NCBI GenBank assembly: GCA_036023115.1
Contig: JAYKKT010000059.1
Span: 6,703,001-6,767,000 of the forward strand
Direction of reading: 5' to 3'
Origin: Brasenia schreberi
Lineage: Eukaryota > Streptophyta > Magnoliopsida > Nymphaeales > Cabombaceae
Length of the DNA: 64,000 bases
Part shown: positions 39,507 to 52,220 of the stretch, piece by piece
Layout: the number at the start of each line of letters is the position of its first letter
How positions within the stretch are numbered: the first letter of the stretch is position 1
The notes under the pieces: model-generated
What the model was told of the DNA's origin: nothing
The model's input: the letters and a program-made list of their open reading frames with translations, nothing else
Database searches by the model: none
Position numbers and translations under genes: made by a program

Positions 39507-40334
39507 CTAATTGAACCAAGGTATTATCTGAACCAAGGTAAGAAACTGATTGAAAATTGTTTCCTTAGAAGTACAGCTGAAGTATGCGAGTGGAACTTGT
39601 GCACTGCCAATCTGAATTAATAAAGTCCCGGCATTAGTTAAATTTTGTGTCCACATTGGGGTTTGAACAAGGTGGAACTAATTGAATGGTTGAATATAAA
39701 ATTCTTCAATTTGGTCTTCGTTCTCCATGCGGATATAATTGATAACTCTTAGTTGCCGTCAACTTTTGAACAACCATGATTTTGGTCAAAGTTTTCCATT
39801 CATAATTGGTAATTCTTAGTTGAATTTTCTATCCACATTGTGGTTCTGCTATTTTTCTATTTTAAAAATTTAATTTTTTCTTTTTGAACGGTTTTAAACG
39901 TTGAACCAAAACCAGAACCAGCCCGGTCCTGGTTTGGTTGTGGTTCCTAGTTAGAGGAGAACTGGAGCGGGCCATGTCTACCTAAAGGAGTCATTCTCAT
40001 ATTATACATTTCATGTTTATTTTTCTTGTTCAGGCATTTTGGTTTAGGCTAATTATCTAGCTAACTGCAAAGTAAACCACATATGTCTAACTTCTGAAAT
40101 TATGAAGTTCAACAAACTATCAAATATCATCATTTGGCGTTGCCCATATAAGTTTCGTTTAAGATGCCCCTCAGCTGAATACGTTCTTTTTTGGCCATTC
40201 ATGACAACATCCCACATTTGTTAGTGGTGACTTCTCGGCCAAATGATGACATACAGTTTACTCTTTTCTTGAGCATTATACAAATTTGATATTAGCCAAT
40301 CTTTTGCAGATTGATTTCAGCTAACATAAATTCC
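39507..40334. other. gene-free stretch
   Basis: About 39880-39980 is a further aaccaaaaccagaaccagcc-type tract. No gene is seen. Confidence 0.4.
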
Positions 40335-40354
40335 AACACTCATACATAATTGTT

Positions 40355-40484
40355 TTTGTTTTGTTGGCTGCAGAGGGAGGCCTGAGCCTCACACACCCGT
40401 ACATGCATGCACACCCTGGAAATCAAACTCCCCACTCAGTGTGGGAGTCGGAGAGCCCTGTGGTTGAGCTAACGCTCTGGATGC
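40355..40484 (-). mobile_element. tRNA-derived SINE copy S4 with target-site duplication
   Basis: The minus strand starts gcatccagagcgttagctca (A-box), continues through ggggagtttgatttcc (B-box position) and gtgtgtgaggctcaggcctc, and ends in an oligo-A-like tail. The flanks are a 20-bp direct repeat with one mismatch: aacactcatacataattgtt at 40335-40354 and aacattcatacataattgtt at 40485-40504. It is the most complete copy here, about 130 bp. Confidence 0.8.
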
Positions 40485-40504
40485 AACATTCATACATAAT
40501 TGTT

Positions 40505-40805
40505 GGTCATGTAAAATTTATGTTAACATTCATCTCGTATGTGCTGATTCTTGCAGAATGCCCATTTTCAACTATATCTTCAACAATTAGGTTGTTGAAT
40601 GATGCTACTCTATCATATCTTGACGAACTGTCATTATATTTGATCATAGCTTTCATCAAAATAAGAATCCAATCATGCGATTCAAGTGTCCATAAATTTA
40701 GAAGTGCAAAATCCTTCAACATTTAACTTGAATTCAGTTATGCATACAAACATGACAATTGGAAACCTGTAATATCCAAACACAAGAGGGAGCCTTCATA
40801 TATTA

Positions 40806-40845
<40 letters not shown>

Positions 40846-41061
40846 CAGCTCATTACATAAGAAACCACAATTAGTCTTGCAAAATTACAACGGCAATAAA
40901 TTTAGCCAATCTTTCAGAAGGTGATTATCTCCATTTCTGAGATTGGCCGGTTTTTCCTGCAGAATCTGCTATAGGAACTATACACATTGTTGCTAATCAT
41001 TATGATGCAATTTTGAAGCTCAAGTGGTTTATGTGTATATCGCTTTAGTTTCTAGAAAAGG
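40505..41061. other. gene-free stretch
   Basis: Frames at 40361-40726 include SINE sequence and are not genes. A compound (TA)n(GA)n tract lies at about 40807-40846. Confidence 0.4.
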
Positions 41062-42015
41062 TTAGTCCATCCTTGAAACGTAACGTTCCCTGCTGTACCT
41101 AGGAGGATTCTTCTTCGCAACGTCAACAACTATCATCCAACCATTGATGATCTGCAATAAGAGCAACTATTCTAAGTACCTAAATTTGCAAAGGTGGTAT
41201 ACTACAAAGGTACAGACAGAAGCAGTACTTTTCCGTTCATCTCTTTTAGTGCAGCAGCTGCAGCCGCTTCTGTAGTATACTCTATGAAACCATAACCTTT
41301 CGAGCGCTTGGATATTTTATCCATGATGATCTTAACTGCAAGCAGAAACATATTACCAAGGTGCATGACATATATACAATTTCATACATATTGAAAAACG
41401 AGTCCTACCCTCAACAAGCTCGCCAAAACCTTCAAATGCAGCACGCAAGGTTTTCTCAGATGTGTAGAATGATTATCCTGTCATGCAACAAATGCAATCA
41501 GAAAGGTGTACAAATATTTAATTGCTAAAACATTCCATCTACCACATGGAAACTCTGCTCATAAATGAGTGGATTACCAGAAGCGCCATAAAATTATAAA
41601 TCTGGGAAGGTATAAGATAGATACTACACCCAGAACTTGCATTTGGTAAATACAAGGACCAATTGAAAATTCATGTACACTGCAATGCTGAGCAAATACT
41701 TGTGAAACAAAATCTCAAATCAAATATAATTGGAAGTGCAGGAAACATGCCCCTACCGGTAACAAAAAGCTTTTTTGTCCAGACGGGTTGGTTCAGTATA
41801 ATCACAGCCAGTGAAACCTGCTTGATTCTGCAACGGATCCACACCTGGAGAATCAAACCTTAACTCAAACATATGAACCTAACATGCTTTCCCAGTGTAA
41901 TGCAGCCAATTTCACCTTGATAACTGACTTAATAAAGAATAGTAAATGCTTCTGTGCACGTGTGTGCATGCTTGTGCATCTGTACGTGTGTATATGGTGT
42001 GCCAGGGCATGCATA

Positions 42016-44263
42016 CAACAACAACAACAACTAAGCCTTTTCCCATACTAGACGGGGTCGGCTACATGGATTCTTTGTTTCCACAGATCCCTATCGTGTG
42101 CCATGTTAGCAGTTAACTCCCAATAAACTAGATCATTCTTTATTGTTTCTTTCCAACACTTTTGTGGTCGTCCTCTACCTCTTTTAATACTTTCCAAATT
42201 TAGTTTTTCTAACCTTCTTACAGGTTCTTCTTTTGATCTTCTTTCTATATGTCCAAACCATCTTAAACGATGTTCTCTCATTTTATCCTCTATTGGTGCC
42301 ACTCCTAATTTGTTTCTAATAACCTCATTATGTATACGGTCTTTTCTTGTATGGCCACTCATCCATCTCAACATCTTCATTTCTGTCACAGACATCTTTT
42401 GTACATGTTGATGATTAACTGCCCAACACTCAGAACCATAAAACATGGCAGGCCTAATTGCTGCTCTATAATATTTACCTTTTAATTTTAATGGTATCTT
42501 CTTATCACAAAGAATACCTTATGCTCCTCTCCATTTTAACCAACCAGTATTAATTCTATGTGTAACATCTCCATCAATTCTTCCATCACTTTGAAAAATT
42601 GACCCTAGGTATTTAAAACTTTCCTTTTGGGGAATGCAATGTGTGCCAATTTTAATTTCTATGTCCTCTGAAGTAGCCAAATGATCAAACTTACATTCCA
42701 TATATTCTGTCTTTGTTCTACTAAGTCGGAGGCCTTTGTTTTCTAATGTTTCTCTCCATAGTTCCAATTTTCTATTAACTTTTTCCTTAGACTCCTCCAC
42801 TAATACAATGTCATCTGCAAATAACATACACCAAGGTACTTCATCTTGAATATGTTTTGTTAACTCATCCATCACCGTTATAAATAAGTATGGACTTAAA
42901 GTTGATCCTTGATGTAACCCAATATTAACTTCAAAGAAGTCTGTCGTTCCTTCATGAGTCCTCACACATGTTTTTGCACCATCATACATGTCTCTTATAA
43001 GGTTAATATATGTCAATGGGATACCTCTTTTTTTCAAAGTTCTCCAAAGAACCTCCCTCGGTACCCTATCATAAGCTTTTTCTAGATCAATAAATATCAT
43101 GTGAAGGTCTTTCTTTTTTGCTCTAAAATGTTCCATAAGACGTCTCAGAAGGTGAATCGCTTCAATATAGTAGATCTACCTGGCATAAATCCAAATTGGT
43201 TCTCTGTTGTACTTGATACTTGTCTTAACCTACGTTCGATAATTCTTTCCCATAATTTCATAGTATGACTCATTAACTTGATACCTCGATAATTCACACA
43301 ATTTTGAATGTCTCCCTTGTTCTTATATACGGGTATAAGTGTACTTGCTCTCCATTCCTCAGGCATCTTTTGGTTTTTCCATATTTCATTAAATAGTCTT
43401 GTGAGCCAAGTGATTCCTATTTCTCCTAGTATTTTCCAAACTTCTATAGGAATATTATCTGGTCCTACCGATTTACCACTCTTCATATGTTTAAGAGCCT
43501 CTTTGACTTCATTCTTTTGAATACGTCGGTAGAAATTATGGTTTATATACTTTTCTGACTTGGCTAAATCTCCTAAACTAATACTAACATCTTTATTTTC
43601 ATTAAAAAGATTATAAAAATAGTTTTTCCATCTATTTCTTATATCATCATTTGCCACTAGAATTTTTTCATTCTTGTCTTTTATGCATCTAACAAAATTT
43701 AGATCTTTAGTTTTCTTATCTCTAGCCCTAGCTATCCTAAAAATATCTCTTTCACCCTCTTTTGAGTTGAGTTTTTTATATAAGTCCTCCCAAATCTTAG
43801 CTTTTGCTTCACTAACGGCCTTTTTTGCTTCCTTCTTTGCTTTCTTATAAGCTTCTAAAGTTTCACTAGTTTTCTTAGCGTAATGTAATTTGTAACATGC
43901 CCTCTTTGCCTTGATTTTATTTTGTACTATTTCACTCCACCACCAAGCTTCTTTTTGTGCCGGTACACCTCCCTTAGATACCCCTAACACATCTTTCGCC
44001 ACTTTCCTAATATGTATAGCCATATTGTTCCACATATCACAGGGTGTACCAACATAATTCCAAACATCTCCTTGAAGGACTTTCTGTTTAAATATACCTT
44101 CTTTCTCGCTTTTGAGGTTCCACCATTTAGTCCGAATAGCTCGATGCACTCTTTTCTTCTTTGTCCATTTTTTTATTTGTAAATCCATAACTAAAAAAAT
44201 GTTACAAAAAGTCCTTCAAAAGCGAGAAAGACCGTTAGTGAAACTTGGCATTATCCATGTACA
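42016..44263 (-). mobile_element. RTE-type LINE copy C in ORRM1 intron 5
   Basis: A perfect 18-bp direct repeat, tgtgccagggcatgcata, flanks it at 41998-42015 and 44264-44281. Sense is the same as ORRM1. Frame 44188-43145 holds the lysine-rich linker and start of the reverse transcriptase ([23 protein letters not shown]). Frame 43136-42519 holds [17 protein letters not shown] and the FADD catalytic box. Frame 42446-42048 holds the C-terminus ending WKQRIHVADPV. A 2-bp insertion near 43165 breaks the frame in the GRSTIEAIHLL region, so it is inactive. The endonuclease half is missing. The last 60 bp at the 5' end contain short pieces in the opposite orientation. It is young, with high identity to copy D. 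Confidence 0.95.
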
Positions 44264-45735
44264 TGTGCCAGGGCATGCATATGTACACAAAAATTCCTAC
44301 TACACATTGTTAAAGCATTGTGATATTATTGATATTTAGCACTGGCAAGTAGAACTTTAAGTTAGCAGTAAATATGATTTAATTTGTAAGAAAAGCTTCT
44401 AAAGAGATGGATAATGATTTATATTTGATTCCACTCCCAGAACAAAACACTCATTGAACTTCTAAATCAGTAAGGAGCATCCATAATTACATATCATAAA
44501 CATCTTCTAAACATGGTGACAGATCACATGTTTATATTAGGAGGAACGGACATTAAGATATACAGATTATGCACATTCAGTTGTTTCCCAAGTTACCTGA
44601 AAATCAACTTGAATAAAATGAAGACCAAGGGATTTCACCATGTAAATTAGAATGGTAATGATTGTTCATGCCCAACCACCACTAAACGCAAATTCAGGAG
44701 CAACTGTAGCCGGAAACATGAAATTTACTATAAAAAGTTGAAAAAAACAACCTCCATAATCTTTGTTTTCTGTCTCAAAGTTTGTATCCACATGAACAGA
44801 AATTACACCTGGCACACCTGCACCAAATAATAACAGTTAGATGATTCAGTATAGGCTCCAAGACTAAATCAGCAGTTACAATATCCACTATCATCACCAG
44901 CAAGATCTCGGGCAGCATCCTCATCAATTTCACAACAAAATCCATAATTGTTTTGCCATGAAACATGATATATGCACATCTGAGCGTCCTGCTCACTAAA
45001 CAAATTCACGAACCCAACAGAAGATGTGTACACCAAAACCCCAAACAACAATTACTAATGTTCAATACATACAACATTAAATGCTTAGAAAAACCAAATA
45101 CGATAGTTCAGGAAAATACAAAAAGCAGAGGCTTACTTTCCCAACACCTTCATCAAAGCTTGTGCATAATAGTCCACCATCTGTGGCTTCGTAACCACTG
45201 CAACCCCAGGTTTCTCCATTCGAACAAGCCAATGCTTTGTTTCAGAAGTAAACAGTAGTTGACAATTTTCATTCTTCTCATTTTTGCCACGGACAGAAGA
45301 ATCAAAACCAGGGCCCCTTGTGTTTCCGAAACTAATGCTGTAGTCTTTCTTCAGAGATTCAAAATCATTGTCGTGTCTAACAGACAAAACGCCTGACAGC
45401 GCTATACCACATAAACAAAACCAATCAACACTCATATAATAAGAGGATGAAGAAGCAGAATCCACCATCAGGAATAGCAGCATAATTCCTATGCATTTTT
45501 TCAGTATAATCTACAAATTTCTTAATGTAGGTAAATTCTTAAAATTTGAAAACAGGAAGATAAAAATAGAGTTCTATTTTCCCTTAGAACTATGTTGTCA
45601 AATTCGAGATATATGCGCCTGCATATACACTCTAACATAGTGGACTTAAGAGCACTTGTTCAGCGGGTTGTCCACTTAAAGAAACTATAATACATAAGCT
45701 CCAAGAAGTTATATGCCCTATCCTCCTATGAGTTT

Positions 45736-45738
<3 letters not shown>

Positions 45739-45774
<36 letters not shown>
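45739..45774. repeat. (CT)n microsatellite
   Basis: About 36 bp of CT dinucleotide inside intron 2 of the ORRM1 locus. Confidence 0.9.
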
Positions 45775-45780
<6 letters not shown>

Positions 45781-47133
45781 CGTTGTCTCTTTCTTCTTTC
45801 TTTTGTACTTTTATAAGCATTTACTTATTAGATTGAAGTTCCAATGTATTGCGAGCAAGTTCCGAATCCATAAATGGTGTACTTGGTAATTGTAGCATAT
45901 TGGATACTTGTAATACATATGGGTTCCATAAAATAATTAAAAATGCTATAGTTAGTGATTATTTATGCTTCGTAAAGATCTTTCGAAGTTACATATGTTT
46001 ATTAATTATTATTTAAATTGATTCATATCCATTAAATATATTGAACTGACACCTATATAAATATTCGTCTTTTAATATTTTATGTCCCGCTAAATCCGTA
46101 CTAGAGGCGCCTCATAGGGGTTTGGCCGAATAAGCAGCGTTAACTGCTATTAACAACATAGCCTTAGAGCATAAATCTAAAGCAGCTATGAGAACACTCT
46201 CACACACATTTCTAAGTTATATCAGCTAGGCTACCGCTGTATGAAAACCTTGGAGCAATTTGAATCACAAAACCAGACAAATATTTCCCGTAGTCAACAA
46301 AAAAGTAATATAAGAGAAATCACAAGGGAATCACCCTGGAAGAACAACAGTGGCAGCCATGACTATTATAACAACTCAAACGTGCGCAGAAGGAGAACTC
46401 AACAAAAGAAGGAGAAGGGGGTCTGGAAATCCATTTTTGTGGAGGAAAAAGAGAAGAACAGATTACCAATTTCAGGAAACGAATCAGATGTCCTAGAAAA
46501 TAGCTACAGGCTGCAGCAGATGAACTTAATGGACAACAAACCAGGTGAAATCCAGGGTTCCAAGATGAAAGGCGATTGCGGTCAACAAAATAAATTTTAC
46601 TCACCGGCGAGCCGCCTCGCGTCTTCTTCCTATATCGCAGCAAAACCCATAATGGGTCTCCCACGAAACGTCGTAGATGCACATCTGGGCGTCCCTCTCG
46701 CTTCAAGACAGCACCAAATAAGCACAAACCACATCGGAACTCAGCAAGCACAAACAACATCAAGGTAAAACAGAAAGAAACAGCGGAAAACAGAGGAGCA
46801 CCTTCCCGAAATCTTGGCTAGAGTCCTAACGAAGTGATCAAGGGCGTCCAGTTTGGAAGAGATCTCGGTTCTGGGCTTCTCCATGACAACAACCCAGTGG
46901 GTGCGCTCACTGCGTTGAGGCTCCAGCAGAGCGGCGGCGGCAGCAGATGAGGAGGAAGCATTGGGGCTTTGGTTCGAAGAGGAGCAAGAGACTTTGCAGA
47001 CAAAGAACTTCTTGGTCTTCTCGGTTATGTGCGAGATTGGTGGATGTAAGGTAAGAAGCGAGAGCCTTGTTGTGGGGAGTTTGGTGGACGCACACGGCGG
47101 AAAGTAGATTGTGGTGGGGAACGCCAACTCCAT

Positions 47134-48317
47134 CAACAATAACTTGTGAGTTTGCTCCCGGTGAAGACCAATTAAATGCCCACCGTGGTTCAGCGCATTC
47201 TGTCTTTGAGCGCACAGGCTTAAAAGAATAAAAAGTTCATCACCCCGACATGACCGATTCAGCAGTTCCAATCAATCGAATCGAGTTAAGAACTGGTTGA
47301 ATCTATAACCGGTAAAATCGAAAGTGAGACGGGACCAAAGACCAAGAATCGCCCGATTCGGTACCTTTAATAAAACCAAAATCAACGATTCAAAATCAAT
47401 CGTATTTCGGTTATGTTGAGTCAGGTTTCAATGTTCTGGACAAGATGAGGCTCCTTAGGATTTTTTTATGCGGAGGGATTATTCGGATACATATATTTAT
47501 ATTCGGTTTTTAAATCTTAAAACCAAACCGAACCGATAAACTGGTTAAGCCTGTCTTGATCAAGCTCAAGCTCAAGCTCAACTCGCTCTAAACTCAAACT
47601 TGATTGAACCCTGCTTACGCAAGTAAAAATGTATTCGTGTGTGAATTCGATCTTGAACATTAGTGATAAGAACTAGATCTTAGGTAGCAAGCAAGCCCCG
47701 AACTAAACTCAGCTATAACTATTTATATATCATACTCGATTCTGCATTTCCAAGGGCTATTTAGGAAGTAGTGATCTTTTTGACCCTGATTAATGCATCC
47801 AAAAGCCGACCTAAACTCAGCTCACAATAATAAGAAGCTATAAAAAAAATATGCTAAGATCTAATTTAGACTAGTTTTGGCTGTAAAAGTCCACCCAAAA
47901 GCACCCATGACAATGAGCATCATGGTCTAGTCCTGTTTAAACAGGTCAGGTTGAGCTAGCCAAGTTGGGCTCTGGAATATATTTAACCTCGTTCTCTCTC
48001 TCTCTCTAACTATCTATCTATCTATCTATATATATGTATATAGAGAGAGAAGAGAGTCATTGGGTCCCACAACCTCTTATATATATATATACTCTTTCTT
48101 ACCTTTAAATTTGACCATAATATTATAACAAAATTGTTTTTTATAAAATCCTTAAAAGATTGTAGGATTCATATTTTTTATTTACATGAATGTTCATATA
48201 TACATAATATCAAGAGAGAGAGGATTTGTCATGTCTGCACAATGTGCAATAATGCGACATGCAGGCACAACTGCAGCGGCAGTGAGACCACCAGTTTGTA
48301 AAATGTAAATAAAAATT

Positions 48318-48358
<41 letters not shown>

Positions 48359-49390
48359 GCTATAATCTATGTACGTACTTATTAAAGCAAAAAGTGAATA
48401 GTACTAGATGCATTTAATATACTTACAAAAAGTCATGATATTTTTTATTTTAAAGTTTGAATTAGCTATTCATATCATCGATTGAACGGTTAAGTTCTTT
48501 AAGGAATGAGATATACACATTTACCAATTTATATATGGCAAAGGTATGTTTTTTGGTTTTGAAAATTTGGATCATTAGAAGTTAAGAAATAGTTTTCAAC
48601 ATGAGTAAAAACCAAGAATGAGGGGTTAAGCCATAACTTAAACTAGATAGCTTAAGCCTTAAAATGGAATTCGAAAGAACTTTTTCCAAGAAAAGGTATC
48701 AAAGTCAATAAGAAATAAAGATTCAGAAAACTAACCAGAAATCACGGTTGTCCTCTTCTCTTTTATTGGTAAATAGGAGGCAAAGGCCTGTGAGATGTGC
48801 ACTTTCGTTATCAAACACATAATCGAGAAGAGGATTTCACAATTTCATCAAAACTATTCTGGATCAGATGTAGAAGAACCAAAACACATTTGCATTATTA
48901 GCAACAACGTTCTTCTTTTGCCGAGGGAAATAACTAAAATGGTGAACACACTAGAAGGTCGTGTTCGTGTCGTTTCATGTTCGTCAGTAACAGGTCAACC
49001 GTAAAGCTACCTATCTTCGTGCATGAAAGTTTACGTATATCCACAGAAACTCTTGGGGTCATGTTCATTTCGTTTTCTCCTAGTTGTATCTTATAATGAA
49101 AGCCCTACTCAACTCTTCGTGTAAGCATGCCAAGATTCTTTTGGTAATTAGACGTCCGGAATGTAAGAGTTAGAAAGAATACTTTCTGGAGTTTCGTTTA
49201 TGAATCCGTTTCAACAGAGAAGAACATGGATAAATTCATGTTACGAAAACGGAGATCCCTCGCATTTAATCTTGGGTTAGTTTTCTTTCTTATTGAATAA
49301 TGATTTTATAATCTTTTGAATCGACTTTGTTTGATTAAATGAAAGAAAAGAGGCAAGAAATGGAAGCAACTCATCCGACTTACAGCTGGC

Positions 49391-49432
<42 letters not shown>

Positions 49433-50722
49433 AATGGATGAAATTGGGTAAGTGAGTCCGGCTCAAGCTGTGACATTTTTAGTTCATGTAAAATTAAAAG
49501 GTCAACCCTGAGCAAGTCCGGATCCGTTAGGGTCATTCTACACAGCACAAACCAAACTAGAACGACCCCACATCACTGAAACCTGATTCCAACTTTAAAA
49601 ACTTTTGAAAAATTTGAAAACAACAACATTTGGTTCCTGATTTTACACTGTGAGACCCAATTTTTTGGGAGTTTTACGAAGAACTTGAAGTTTTAATTGT
49701 CAAATCAATTAGACACCTCATATCTAACAACATTAAGTTTTCAATAAATACCGCCCACGTAAACTTACCTAAGCCTAGTCAACTATCACTACCTATCATA
49801 AACAATATTATATTATATTAAAATAAAAACTATATTATTATGTTATTATTATAATATATGAAATAGATGTGTTATACTAACTCAATTGATACCTATAATG
49901 GCATTACCACATTTATTACTGAGGAACTCATTTGTTTAAGTACCAATTAAATATTACATGTATTAAATATAACTCAGTTGTTTTCTCTCTCTATATATAC
50001 AGATATAGATATAACACGATCAAGCTGCCGGTTGAAAGCATTCATTTGTTTCAACCAGAATGTCATACGATGAATTAGACGCTTGTCATAAAATTTAGTA
50101 ATTAAGCCTCTGATGAAACCAATCAACCACAGAACAACCTTCTTCTTAGTCTTGGAAGGGTGACATATAGAATCGAACTAATGTATTAACTAAGTGTGTT
50201 CACTGAGCCGATTAAACCAAACCAAACCACTTAGAACCGTTCGGTTCTGAAAATAAAATGGTTCAGTTGGGTTCTTATCGGACAAAAAACAGGTGGTTTC
50301 GTTCTCGGTTCCAAGTTAAGAACTGAACCACAAATATTAACCCTAAAAGGATAAAACTAAAACACCTCCTCCCAGTATGCTCCTATTCTATTCATCATAC
50401 GAACAATTAAGTGAAGAACCCTAAGGGCGCAGCAGGGAGAAGCTCAACCACAGGCACAGGCAGATCATTTCTCTCTCTCTCTCGTTGATTTGGTGCTTAT
50501 TCATAGAATCCTTCATTTGAAAGTTAGAAGTGTAGGTATGCCATTTCCATTTGCTTCTTTTTGTCGGTTTAACATTAGTTTCTGGTATATTTTGAGATGT
50601 TTTGAATCTTGGTTATTATTGATGATTACGGTATGATTTTCTCGAGTATAATTGTTTTAGGCTTTAGTTCTCCCGACATTTTGGGATATTTTTAGGCGAT
50701 TTTGTCTCTGTTTCTTCTTGTG
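47134..50722. other. gene-free stretch with repeats
   Basis: No gene is supported. It contains GAACC/GGTTC-rich tracts (about 47250-47430, 47515-47560, 50205-50345), an aagctcaagctcaac tract near 47565, and (TA)n/(GA)n compound microsatellites at about 48000-48050 and 48318-48358. An (AT)n tract lies at about 49397-49425. Frames at 48795-49004 and 49306-49548 have no domain. About 50400-50535 looks like an unassigned leader-like sequence with a CT tract. Confidence 0.4.
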
Positions 50723-50738
50723 CTTAGCTACTTAAAAC

Positions 50739-50854
50739 AACAAACAACAACAACTAAGCCTTTTCCCATACTAGATGGGGTCGGCTACATGGATTCTTTG
50801 TTTCCACAGATCCCTATCGTGTGCCATGTTAGCAGTTAACTCCCAATAAGCTAA
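50739..50854 (-). mobile_element. RTE LINE 3'-end stub with perfect target-site duplication
   Basis: This is a 116-bp insertion containing only the family 3' end. It is flanked by a perfect 16-bp direct repeat, cttagctacttaaaac, at 50723-50738 and 50855-50870. It shows that the last 100 or so bases suffice for a complete integration event. Confidence 0.95.
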
Positions 50855-50870
50855 CTTAGCTACTTAAAAC

Positions 50871-52043
50871 TTCCTCAAAAATTTGTAATGAGTTTAGTGA
50901 CTTCTGAAACTGGATTTACATATAATGTTCCTTGAGTGCCTTCACAAATGTGCAACCTTTTTCTCTTATATATTTGTGGTATGCTAGGCACATTTATATT
51001 TTGAGTTGAGATAGAAATTTAAGTAATGTGTGATCGTATGGGAAGTAGATGTTAAGAGATTCCTTGAGTGCCTTCACAAATTTACATTTTGGGATTGTTT
51101 ATAATGCCTTTTCTTTCAAGGCAATAATCGCAGATGTTAAGAGATTCCAAATCGAAATGTTCTTGATATGACAAAGAATTGAATTTTCAGCAACATATTG
51201 TGTCGCTTATATAATTAATATAGTTTTTTATTGTATGGAGACTATATCAACAAAAGCATGATAATATTATGATATACTAGTTTCATTGTAGAATTGTTCA
51301 ATAATTATTCATCAGATGCCATGCTGGCCAACTATATACAATAAAGAAAGGGCTACTTAATGTCTAATAAGGATGTTGTAATTCCTTGGTTTATTTGAAA
51401 AATGGACCACTATCAGATGAATCTAAGACTATTGTTGAACCCATTCTGTCAGTGACTAAAAGTACTCCGTGTAAGTGTTGCAAACAACGTTGATCTAGAG
51501 CAGGCATACATTACTACATTTGAGATGAATATTGCAATCACATTTCATCAAATCATTGTCTTAGGGGTTATTAACATCAGTGTTGCTTGTATCATACCGT
51601 ATCATGTATCATTTTTCTCTATGATATGGGTGTATCGTATCGTATTGTATCATATAGTCACTTTAAAAAAAATAATAATAAAAGTTAAAAAATCAGTAAA
51701 ATAAAAAACTATTTTAAGTTAGACTAGTTTCCTAATTTGTGGTACTAATGTTAGATATGGTACTAATTGGTATTGTTTGTTTTATTTTTTAAAACTTTGA
51801 AAACTGCTTATTTTTTTGGGTAACCTACTAAAATTGAACGTGATCATAATTGGTAAGTTACTTAAGTTAATTGTGTTTCTAGTTGTTGAAAATTTTGAAA
51901 ACCTATCAAAGCTGAACTTGATGATAACTGGTCAATTGTTTAAGTTAATTGCCTTTCTCATTCACGAAAATCTTAGAAACTTTTTATTCTCATGAGTTTT
52001 TTTGTTGTTCTTAAGAGATTGACCTTAAAGACAAAGCGGACAA
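50871..52043. other. gene-free stretch
   Basis: The motif ttgagtgccttcacaaa recurs near 50933 and 51064, and gatgttaagagattcc near 51049 and 51132, marking a scrambled local duplication. About 51590-51655 is rich in gtatcgtatcg-type motifs. No gene is seen. Confidence 0.4.
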
Positions 52044-52220
52044 CTTGTGGTTCTACATCTCCGTTTCCTTCGGCATACGAAACACACAATTATTTTCTCC
52101 ATCCTCTCTCTACTTTGTTTTATTTCATTTCATTAAAAATGTTGGCTTCTAAAAACTCGATAATGATCTCTGTGGTACCTGTAAATTACTTTCGATTCCT
52201 CACACTAACAATTGATCTCA
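52044..52220. repeat. long direct repeat, left copy
   Basis: About 175 bp shared with 61573-61745, including catctccgtttccttcggc, ctccatcctctctctacttt and gatctctgtggtacctgtaa, with few differences. Neither copy codes for a recognisable product. Confidence 0.85.

Larger units (their letters stand above)
41062..47133 (-). pseudogene. ORRM1-type plastid RNA-editing factor, apparently disrupted
   Basis: Nine exons read in minus order: 47133-46802, 46700-46605, 45401-45137, 44995-44898, 44817-44752, 41844-41757, 41477-41409, 41335-41229, 41151-41062. They encode a Ser-rich transit-peptide-like N-terminus and two RIP/MORF-like repeats: THWVVVMEKP...DAQMCIYDVSWETHYGFCC and KHWLVRMEKP...DAQMCIYHVSWQNNYGFCC. 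A linker and one RRM follow (KLFVTG, YTSEKTLRAAFEGFGEL, RSKGYGFIEYT, NGWMIVVDVAK). Duplicated RIP boxes plus an RRM define ORRM1, which directs C-to-U editing of plastid transcripts. Three lesions are visible. Exon 2 is off frame by one base after CCDI (near 46627-46635). Exon 6 has one extra base, probably in the A run before LFVTG (about 41772-41777). Exon 7 opens with TAA where Leu is expected (41473-41475). Intron 5 holds LINE copy C. Assembly error is the alternative to a true pseudogene. Confidence 0.85.

Noticed and set aside
43308..43520. Plus-strand 70-codon frames at 43308, 54815 and 27994
   Set aside because: Identical antisense shadows of the LINE reverse transcriptase.
46241..46768. 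175-codon plus-strand frame
   Set aside because: Antisense shadow over ORRM1 exon 2 and its introns; the minus strand carries the conserved RIP box.
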